A DNA stretch of 13,262 nucleotides from UBA7236 sp964638865 (GTDB taxonomy: Bacteria > Bacteroidota > Bacteroidia > Chitinophagales > BACL12), in NCBI GenBank assembly GCA_964638865.1, contig CAZXBG010000117.1, forward strand, positions 1 to 13,262, read 5' to 3'. A program made the translations under genes and the position numbers. This document shows, one piece after another, positions 8,378 to 13,262 of the stretch. The notes below the pieces were generated by a model that was not told the DNA's origin, searched no databases, and saw only the letters and a list, made by a program, of their open reading frames with translations. Position 1 is the stretch's first letter. Every line of letters starts with the position of its first letter.

Positions 8378-8878
8378 ATGAAAAAAGAAGTTGTTTTTAT
8401 TGTTGATGATGAACCCATGCATGCCCAAATGATGGAAGATCATCTCAGAACAAAGTACCCAACATTTGATATTTACAAATACAGCAGCGGGGAAGAATGT
8501 AACGACAATATGGATAAAAATCCGTCTATCGTTATTTTGGATTATCACCTTGATGCCGTAAATAAAAGTGCAAGAAATGGAATTCAAACACTCGAGCATA
8601 TTAAAAGAAAATATGACGGTGTAGATGTTATTATGATTTCCGGTCAGGATAAAATTGATGTTGCAATTGAGTGTATGCGTTCAGGTGCCTACGATTATAT
8701 TGTAAAAAATGAAACAAGTTTCATGCGCACTGAAAATGCATTGGAACGTTTATTTCAACATCGTCACGTATTATTTAGCCTCGCAAAATATAAAGCATTA
8801 AATAAAATCCTCATCTGGGGATTAGTAATTATAGTTGCCACAGCAGCCGCCTTATATTTGACCGGTGTAATTGATTAA
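8378..8878 (+). CDS. Receiver-domain protein with a C-terminal membrane anchor
   Basis: 166 residues. Residues 4-125 form a complete receiver: acidic pair D10-D11, phospho-acceptor D55 in VILDYHLD, S88 in MISGQ, aromatic switch Y107 and lysine K110 in YDYIVKNE. A helical linker (about 118-142, rich in H, R and K) leads to one hydrophobic helix at about 144-162 (ILIWGLVIIVATAAALY), and the protein ends in TGVID. There is no DNA-binding, enzymatic or other output domain. The predicted topology is tail-anchored, with the receiver in the cytoplasm beside the membrane. It starts 29 bp after hpt, without a visible -7 box, and ends just before a terminator, so it is the last gene of the relay operon. 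It is likely the terminal phosphate acceptor. It could act through a membrane partner or as a phosphate sink. Confidence 0.9.
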   Translation: MKKEVVFIVDDEPMHAQMMEDHLRTKYPTFDIYKYSSGEECNDNMDKNPSIVILDYHLDAVNKSARNGIQTLEHIKRKYDGVDVIMISGQDKIDVAIECMRSGAYDYIVKNETSFMRTENALERLFQHRHVLFSLAKYKALNKILIWGLVIIVATAAALYLTGVID

Positions 8879-8900
8879 TAAATTTTTGCTAATATAATTT

Positions 8901-8935
8901 AAAAGGCTGAATTAATTTTCGGCCTTTTTTTATTC
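8901..8935 (+). terminator. Rho-independent terminator of the phosphorelay operon
   Basis: AAAAGGCTGAA (8901-8911) pairs with TTCGGCCTTTT (8918-8928), with one G-T wobble and a six-base loop, followed by a T tract to 8931. It lies 23 bp after the receiver gene. It also stands between convergent transcripts. In the minus orientation the stem is followed by only a short T-rich stretch, so any action on the asparaginase transcript is weaker. Confidence 0.88.
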
Positions 8936-9004
8936 TTGGTAGCCAGATTGTTCTATTGGGGATTTTTCCTCCGCAATGAACACTTTCAACCCCTGCAAAC
9001 CCTT

Positions 9005-9499
9005 TCATCCCTGCCCTATTTCTTCAAAAAGTCCTTCTTCGCGGTTTTTGCGGACATTGTTCCACATAAAATACCGGCCGTTCATGGTGACATAAACACC
9101 ATTTGGTAGTGTCTGAACAAAGGCAAGTGCACAACCCATATTAAATAACCCATCGGAGCTGCCAAATTTATACGGTATCATTGCTCCTGTCAAAATAATT
9201 GTTTTGCTGATCTCCGCTTCCGCAATTAATTGTGCAGTTTCTACTATGGTATCCGTTCCATGAGTAATGATGATCTTATTATTGTCGCAATTTTTACATT
9301 CTGTAACAATGCTCTCTCTATCCTGAGTTGACATATGCAAACTATCTATCATCATCAGTGTTTGAATATCAATTTCCAGAGTACATCTTCCCAACCGAAG
9401 AATTTCCGGTAAATGTGTTTCATTAAAATACAACTGACCCTTTATTTCATCGTATTCTTTATCGAAAGTTCCACCGGTAACAAATATTTTTATTGGCAT
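9005..9499 (-). CDS. Stand-alone asparaginase N-terminal domain protein
   Basis: 164 residues, about half of a type I/II L-asparaginase (usually 320-350). It covers only the N-terminal domain: VTGGTFDK (T11 matches the nucleophilic threonine), ITHGTDTIVETA (T82-D83 match the second Thr-Asp pair) and LTGAM at 104-107. It ends naturally in NVRKNREEGLFEE with no sign of a frameshift, and short proteins of this type are common in bacteria. By eye alignment to E. coli AnsB the catalytic lysine (K162 there) is not present, valine 128 falling near its place. The C-terminal domain that completes the active site between subunits is absent, so asparaginase activity is uncertain. The start is ATG, 14 bp after the membrane-protein gene, probably in the same transcript. 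Confidence 0.85.
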   Translation of the reverse strand: MPIKIFVTGGTFDKEYDEIKGQLYFNETHLPEILRLGRCTLEIDIQTLMMIDSLHMSTQDRESIVTECKNCDNNKIIITHGTDTIVETAQLIAEAEISKTIILTGAMIPYKFGSSDGLFNMGCALAFVQTLPNGVYVTMNGRYFMWNNVRKNREEGLFEEIGQG

Positions 9500-9513
9500 A
9501 ACAGCGTATAATT

Positions 9514-9933
9514 TTAATCTTCTTCCTTAAAAAAATTCACCACTGCCCGAATCAGAGATATTAAAATCAAAGATGAAAAAAAACAAAATATCAATGCCTC
9601 AAACGCGGGAAATCCCTCCTTATAATCTAATAAACTTTTTCCGGAATACAGGTAGATCAATAATACTACCAATATCAGGTTAATTACATAAAAAAGAACT
9701 GTTTTTCGTAAATATAATCCGATTTTTTTTACAATAAGGCAGCTGAAGGCATTTAGCAACATATACAGCAACAATTCTATCCCAAAAACCGTCCATAAAC
9801 TCTTAACCTCGCCAGTTACAAAAAAAACGATTCCCATACCTATAGCTGCAAACCCTAACAAAGCAGACGCCAATAGCATGGGGTAGTTTTTGGAATCTAC
9901 TAGGTCTTTGGTTTTAAGTTTGGATATTGTCAT
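9514..9933 (-). CDS. Small integral membrane protein with four predicted helices, unknown function
   Basis: 139 residues that I do not recognise as a named family. After a charged start (MTISKLKTKDLVDSKNY), hydrophobic segments lie at about 18-40, 45-68, 77-97 and 107-131, followed by the acidic tail FFKEED. No catalytic or metal-binding motif is apparent. It reads in the same direction as the asparaginase-domain gene and ends 14 bp before it, so the two are probably co-transcribed. A role in transport or in anchoring is possible, but nothing in the sequence shows it. Codon and base use match the neighbours. Confidence 0.75.
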   Translation of the reverse strand: MTISKLKTKDLVDSKNYPMLLASALLGFAAIGMGIVFFVTGEVKSLWTVFGIELLLYMLLNAFSCLIVKKIGLYLRKTVLFYVINLILVVLLIYLYSGKSLLDYKEGFPAFEALIFCFFSSLILISLIRAVVNFFKEED

Positions 9934-10041
9934 TAGATAGGGGAAAAGGGTAGTTAGTAGTTAGATATAATTGCCGATAATTTTTTTTTCAAATTTTCAT
10001 TTTTTTATAATCTCATTATGTTTAATAGATTGCCGCTATTG
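9934..10041. other. T-rich spacer between two minus-strand genes
   Basis: It contains a run of nine T's (9980s) and another T-rich stretch near 10003, which read as A-tracts on the transcribed strand. It also has a weak 5-bp hairpin AATAG-ATTGCCG-CTATT at 10024-10040 just after the eamA stop. No convincing terminator or exact -7 box was found for either neighbour. Confidence 0.4.
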
Positions 10042-10059
10042 TCAATTGTCAATTATCAA
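10038..10059. repeat. AT-rich short repeat, copy 1 (overlaps eamA stop)
   Basis: The segment consists of TTGTCAA-type units. AATTGTCAATTATCAA at 10044-10059 is the exact reverse complement of 11974-11989. It supplies the final codons (IDN) and the TGA stop of the EamA gene. Confidence 0.5.
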
Positions 10060-10911
10060 AAGTATTGCTATTATAGCCAACAAAATTCCGATCAAATTTG
10101 TTTTCGTCAATTTCTCCTTAAATACGATTGCAGCAACTAAACAAGATGCTGCAACTACTGCAATATTATTTATTGGAAACACAACCGAACTTTCCCATCC
10201 TTCTACATTTAGTGCTGCCAATAAAAAAGCCATGGAACCATAATTGGGTATTCCCAAAGCAATTCCGTAGCCTAAACTTTTAATATTTAATTTTTCTTTG
10301 AGATAAAAATAGCGATAAGATAAAATGATCCATCCTATTGCTGCTGCCGTGCCAAAAACAAAGATCAAAAATAAGTCAAATTCCGTATCTTTTAAAAAAA
10401 ATTCCTGATTCCATTTTGTAAAGGTATCAATAACTCCGCCACCCAGCAGCACAAGTGCAGGATAAAAATAATATTGAAAATTGTGTTTGTGGTTTTCACT
10501 CTCCTTTTTATAGGCCGCAAACACAACAGCGAGCAAGGCAATAATAATTCCCAGTATTTTTGATATCGTAAAATCATCCTGATATAAAAAATAAGCTGCG
10601 ATCACCGGAATGATAAGAGATAATTTATTTGCGATAGAGGCAACAGCTACACCGGAATATTTTACAGTTAGCGCCGTAATATAAAACACACTTATAAATA
10701 ATCCCCCTATCATCAATGCATGGGTAAACCAATCGTTGTAAATAATACCACTTACCGGAGGAAAATTTCCCTGAACAAATAATCCCATGACCACACATAC
10801 CGTATAATTCACCACTATTGCCTGCAAAATATTCGCCTGATTTTTTGCTATCAGTTTGAACATGATAAATATGCAGGTGCTGGTAAATATGCTGAGCAGA
10901 AGGTATATCAT
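10042..10911 (-). CDS. EamA/DMT-family transporter
   Basis: 289 residues made of ten closely spaced hydrophobic helices in two five-helix halves, the size and layout of drug/metabolite (DMT) superfamily EamA permeases. Typical features are VKYSGVAVASIANKLSLIIPVIAAYFL near the end of the first half (residues about 83-109) and VVFPINNIAVVAASCLVAAIVFKE in the second half (about 242-265). A lysine-rich loop at about 134-142 separates the halves. The ATG overlaps the ribD stop (ATGA at 10908-10911), so translation is coupled to ribD. Some DMT permeases (RibN, ImpX) carry riboflavin, which makes a flavin-related substrate an attractive inference, but EamA substrates cannot be told from sequence. 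The last codons and the stop lie inside a short AT-rich repeat (10038-10059). Confidence 0.88.
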   Translation of the reverse strand: MIYLLLSIFTSTCIFIMFKLIAKNQANILQAIVVNYTVCVVMGLFVQGNFPPVSGIIYNDWFTHALMIGGLFISVFYITALTVKYSGVAVASIANKLSLIIPVIAAYFLYQDDFTISKILGIIIALLAVVFAAYKKESENHKHNFQYYFYPALVLLGGGVIDTFTKWNQEFFLKDTEFDLFLIFVFGTAAAIGWIILSYRYFYLKEKLNIKSLGYGIALGIPNYGSMAFLLAALNVEGWESSVVFPINNIAVVAASCLVAAIVFKEKLTKTNLIGILLAIIAILLIIDN

Positions 10912-11942
10912 ACGTTAATTCGTGTAATTAAAGTATTGTCATAAATATTTTCGGTTCTGATCTCTTTTCCCGACATCAATGGCGCTGAAATTCCATTTGA
11001 TAATTTATTTTCTGTGATAAATATCTTCATCTCATCCCACAATTTCAATTTTATAATCGTATTAATTGTATCCGCACCACCTTCCACCAAAATGCTGTTT
11101 ATTTTTTTGTTAAACAAAATAGTTATCATTTGTTCGAAAACATTTTCTCCTCTTGTTATTTTTAGAAATTCAATATTCCCAAAAGTCTCCGATTTCTCAA
11201 AATTAAAAATAAGACTCTCTGCATCCGCATTAAAAAGAGCTAAATTTTGTGGGAAATTATTTTGCGTATCCAACGAAACCCGCAAAGGATTTTTACCACT
11301 TCCAGATCTGTTTGTCAGTTTAGGATTATCTGACAATACAGTTCTTCCCCCAACAAAAATTGCCTGATGTTCGGAGCGCATTTTTTGCACAAAATGATCG
11401 GAATACGAATTTGTTAAATGTATGGGAGTATAATTTTCACCTGCAATAAAACTGTCGGCACTCTGCGCCCATTTTATTGTGATAAATGGTCTTTGTTTTT
11501 GATGAAAAGTAAAAAAGAATTTATTGAGATCAACACATTCTTTTTCCAATACGCCAACAATAACTTCAACACCTGCTTCCCCTAATTTTTTCATCCCTTT
11601 TCCATTCACTAAATTATTTGGATCAGGCGTTCCTATTACTACTTTTTTAATATTGTAATCCATGATTAACTGTGTGCAAGGTGGAGTCTTTCCAAAATGA
11701 TCGCATGGTTCCAGATTAACATATAAGGTAGCATCCTTAATTAATAGTTTATCCTCATCCTTTACCGAATTTATCGCATTCACTTCTGCGTGCGCGTCTC
11801 CGATTTTTTTATGGTAACCCTCTCCTATTATTTTGCCTTCCACCACCAACACTGCTCCCACCATAGGATTGGGTGCAACAAAACCCGCACCTCGGGATGC
11901 CAGTTCCAAACAACGTTTGATATATATTTCGTGATCTTTCAA
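10908..11942 (-). CDS. ribD: Bifunctional diaminohydroxyphosphoribosylaminopyrimidine deaminase / uracil reductase
   Basis: 344 residues, normal RibD length, catalysing two successive riboflavin-pathway steps: deamination of the pyrimidine from GTP cyclohydrolase II, then NADPH-dependent reduction of the ribose side chain. The deaminase domain (about 1-145) has APNPMVGAVLV, the zinc-binding H51-A-E53 and PCDHFGKTPPC with C80 and C89. The reductase domain (about 150-344) has RPFITIKWAQSADSFIA, VGGRTVLSDNP and ILVEGGADT. The start is TTG at 11940-11942: the family's conserved N-terminus begins there, and a stop lies six codons upstream with no ATG or GTG between. It overlaps the transporter gene by 4 bp (ATGA). 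No FMN riboswitch is visible upstream. Confidence 0.96.
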   Translation of the reverse strand: MKDHEIYIKRCLELASRGAGFVAPNPMVGAVLVVEGKIIGEGYHKKIGDAHAEVNAINSVKDEDKLLIKDATLYVNLEPCDHFGKTPPCTQLIMDYNIKKVVIGTPDPNNLVNGKGMKKLGEAGVEVIVGVLEKECVDLNKFFFTFHQKQRPFITIKWAQSADSFIAGENYTPIHLTNSYSDHFVQKMRSEHQAIFVGGRTVLSDNPKLTNRSGSGKNPLRVSLDTQNNFPQNLALFNADAESLIFNFEKSETFGNIEFLKITRGENVFEQMITILFNKKINSILVEGGADTINTIIKLKLWDEMKIFITENKLSNGISAPLMSGKEIRTENIYDNTLITRINV

Positions 11943-11947
11943 CAGAG

Positions 11948-11955
11948 CAAAAGTA
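11948..11955 (-). promoter_or_regulatory. ribD: Candidate -7 box (TACTTTTG) before ribD
   Basis: On the minus strand TACTTTTG matches TAnnTTTG exactly and ends 6 bp before the TTG start. The expected transcription start falls almost on the start codon, implying a leaderless message if the box is used. No TTTG lies at the standard 19-21 bp spacing; the nearest ATTG is 15 bp away. Moderate to weak evidence. Confidence 0.35.
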
Positions 11956-11962
11956 AACTACA

Positions 11963-11989
11963 TTAATTGACAATTGATAATTGACAATT
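11963..11989. repeat. AT-rich short repeat, copy 2 (upstream of ribD)
   Basis: TTGACAAT/TTGATAAT units occur in series. TTGATAATTGACAATT (11974-11989) is the exact inverse of the copy at 10044-10059, so the two copies bracket ribD-eamA in opposite orientation. Confidence 0.5.
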
Positions 11990-11994
11990 TTCTT

Positions 11995-12165
11995 CAACCT
12001 GTAATTCAACTTCGAACTCCAACTTTAACTGTGACTGAAACCGCCACTTATCACTTTTCACTTTTAACTGCTCACTGCGACTGCGACTTTTTTAAGATAA
12101 GAAGTTTACTATGGAGAAAATAGCTTCACTTTGTTTCTCACTGCCCACTGTAACTGCCACTCCTT
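11995..12165. repeat. Low-complexity AACTG/CACTG/GACTG tract
   Basis: The plus strand carries many irregularly spaced short units of the form (A/C/G)ACT(G/T), for example AACTGTGACTG, CACTTTTAACTGCTCACTG and GCGACTGCGACT. The tract is interrupted at about 12088-12130 and resumes at 12138-12160 (CACTGCCCACTGTAACTGC). Read on the other strand it is a GCAGT/GTGA-type series. It is non-coding: it would encode the unconserved extension if prmC were started at ATG 12111. Confidence 0.6.
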
Positions 12166-12179
12166 ACCTTTACCCTCCA

Positions 12180-13022
12180 ATGCAAATAAGAACCTTCCTC
12201 TCCAATCTCAGCTCCAAACTTCAATCACTTTATGAAGAACGGGAGGCATCGAATATTGCACTGTATGTAGTTGAGGAATTATATGGAAAAGCTTTTGTGC
12301 GCGCAAATCAATTACTGGATGTTATACAATTGGAGAACCTGCAAAAAATTACTACCCGATTACTGCAACACGAACCTGTCCAATATATTTTGGGGGAAGC
12401 CTGGTTTTACGGAAGGAAATTGAAGGTGAACCCCTTTGTTTTGATCCCTCGCCCCGAAACAGAAGAATTAGTAGAACTCCTCCTGAAAGAAAATAAAAAA
12501 CCGGATCCAGTGATTCTCGATATTGGCTGCGGAAGCGGATGTATTGCTGTCACACTGCAACTTGAAATGCCAAAATCAGAAGTTTTTGCCCTCGACAGAT
12601 CCCGTGGAGCGCTGGAAGTTACCCGTAATAACGCTGCTTTGTACAATGCCCATCTGCACTTACTCGAAGCTGATATGCTAAACCCCGAGCCCTGGGAGGC
12701 CCAACTACCGCATTTCGACATAATTGTCAGCAACCCACCCTATATTTCCCCTGAGGACAAAAAAACTATGGAAAACAATGTTTTGCTATTCGAACCCATG
12801 TCGGCATTATTTGCAGAACATGCGGATCCATTGGTGTTTTACCGAGAAATTTCGCGTTTTGCGACAAAAAAACTAAAACCGGGCGGAAAGTTATATTTTG
12901 AGATTCCACACAACAAAGCAGAAATTATTCACCAGGCCATGAAATCAAACGGATTTAGTGACATCGAAATTCATCAGGATATGCAGGGAAAACCCCGTAT
13001 GATTGCCGCAAAATTATCGTAA
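12180..13022 (+). CDS. prmC: Peptide chain release factor N5-glutamine methyltransferase
   Basis: 280 residues from ATG 12180, the usual PrmC/HemK length. It methylates the glutamine of the GGQ motif in release factors RF1 and RF2 using S-adenosylmethionine. An N-terminal helical domain (about 1-80) ends in the family segment EPVQYILGEAWFYG. The strand before the methyltransferase fold reads VLIPRPETEELVE. The SAM-binding loop is DIGCGSG (from D114), and the catalytic NPPY is at N185-Y188, followed by ISPED. PGGKLYFEIP lies near the end. The frame is open back to ATG 12111, but the extra 23 residues come from a low-complexity tract and are not family-like, so 12180 is preferred. A near-consensus TACCTTTA lies at 12165-12172, too close to the ATG for a long leader. 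Transcribed divergently from ribD. Confidence 0.95.
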   Translation: MQIRTFLSNLSSKLQSLYEEREASNIALYVVEELYGKAFVRANQLLDVIQLENLQKITTRLLQHEPVQYILGEAWFYGRKLKVNPFVLIPRPETEELVELLLKENKKPDPVILDIGCGSGCIAVTLQLEMPKSEVFALDRSRGALEVTRNNAALYNAHLHLLEADMLNPEPWEAQLPHFDIIVSNPPYISPEDKKTMENNVLLFEPMSALFAEHADPLVFYREISRFATKKLKPGGKLYFEIPHNKAEIIHQAMKSNGFSDIEIHQDMQGKPRMIAAKLS

Positions 13023-13029
13023 CAGAAAC

Positions 13030-13067
13030 AAAAATATTATCCATTGTTTGTGTGAATAAATATTTTT
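13030..13067 (+). terminator. Possible weak AT-only terminator after prmC
   Basis: AAAAATATT (13030-13038) is complementary to AATATTTTT (13059-13067), separated by a 20-base loop, 8 bp after the prmC stop. The stem is all A-T and the loop long, so stability would be low. Confidence 0.3.
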
Positions 13068-13131
13068 CCCATCCCAAAATCCTTTATCCACAATAGTTTC
13101 AGCGCAAAACCACAATTTTTATTTCCCGATA

Positions 13132-13163
13132 TTTCTCATATCCGCCTAAAGCACCTATATTTG
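13132..13163 (+). promoter_or_regulatory. Promoter of tRNA-Asp
   Basis: TATATTTG at 13156-13163 matches the Bacteroidota -7 box TAnnTTTG exactly. TTTC at 13132-13135 sits 20 bp upstream as a one-mismatch -33 box (TTTG). The predicted start near 13168 is about 20 bp before the tRNA. This is the best-formed promoter in the window. Confidence 0.7.
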
Positions 13164-13187
13164 CACTCTCTTAAAAATAACCAATAC

Positions 13188-13261
13188 GGAGTGGTAGTTC
13201 AGTTGGTTAGAATGCCTGCCTGTCACGCAGGAGGTCGCGGGTTCGAGTCCCGTCCGCTCCG
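13188..13261 (+). tRNA. tRNA-Asp, anticodon GTC
   Basis: The acceptor arm GGAGTGG (13188-13194) pairs with CCGCTCC (13254-13260) with one G-T wobble, followed by discriminator G 13261. The D-arm carries GTTCAGTTGGTTAGAAT. The anticodon stem CCTGC/GCAGG encloses the loop CTGTCAC, giving anticodon GTC at 13222-13224. The T-arm GCGGG-TTCGAGT-CCCGT is normal. No CCA end is visible before the window ends. Confidence 0.97.
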
Positions 13262-13262
13262 C

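Noticed and set aside
9971..10243. Plus-strand open frame over the end of the EamA gene
   Set aside because: It is antisense to a clear transporter gene, rich in serine and isoleucine from T-rich DNA, with no recognisable family.
11014..11367. Plus-strand open frame inside ribD
   Set aside because: It is antisense to the conserved reductase domain of RibD; its openness follows from the ribD codon use.
11943..12110. FMN riboswitch upstream of ribD
   Set aside because: No conserved RFN-element segments are seen; the region is AT repeat and low-complexity DNA.
12111..12179. Longer start (ATG 12111) for prmC
   Set aside because: The extension is low-complexity sequence without family similarity, and the length from 12180 fits PrmC.

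Overview
The window looks like the chromosome of a member of the phylum Bacteroidota. The base composition is AT-rich, several starts are preceded by the Bacteroidota sigma-factor box TAnnTTTG, Shine-Dalgarno sequences are mostly absent, and signal peptides end in the typical FSQ. The protein families also fit: a TPR/PD40/OmpA envelope protein, Reg_prop/Y_Y_Y hybrid histidine kinases and a stand-alone asparaginase domain. Genus and order cannot be read from the sequence. No transposase, phage gene, rRNA or CRISPR array is visible.

Layout. 1-205: a 53-54 bp tandem repeat and a leader. 206-2155 (+): a PorE-like outer-envelope protein with TPR, PD40 propeller, regulatory-like and OmpA domains. 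2240-3007 (+): a decayed JmjC/cupin_8-type gene with an in-frame TGA and a lost C-terminal half. 3008-3262: non-coding DNA with two hairpins and a promoter box. 3263-8878 (+): a four-gene phosphorelay operon. It consists of a full-length Reg_prop/Y_Y_Y hybrid kinase, a tandem paralogue that has lost its whole sensor, a stand-alone Hpt protein, and a receiver protein with a C-terminal membrane anchor. It ends at an intrinsic terminator (8901-8935). 9005-9933 (-): a stand-alone asparaginase domain and a four-helix membrane protein. 10042-11942 (-): ribD overlapping an EamA/DMT transporter by ATGA. 11943-12179: an AT-rich repeat and low-complexity DNA. 12180-13022 (+): prmC. 13188-13261 (+): tRNA-Asp (GUC) with a good promoter.

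How the genes may work together. The kinase operon can supply every step of a His-Asp-His-Asp relay: HisKA, fused receiver, Hpt, then free receiver. It contains no DNA-binding output, and both the second kinase and the terminal receiver are predicted to sit in the inner membrane. The signal probably ends in a protein interaction at the membrane, or passes to a regulator elsewhere. The second kinase appears to have been made by a deletion that fused the end of kinase 1 to the last residues of a Y_Y_Y domain. Its present start codon lies inside the 3' end of kinase 1. The ribD-eamA pair suggests, without proof, transport linked to flavin synthesis. The other genes (prmC, tRNA-Asp, asparaginase) are housekeeping or metabolic and show no link to the relay.
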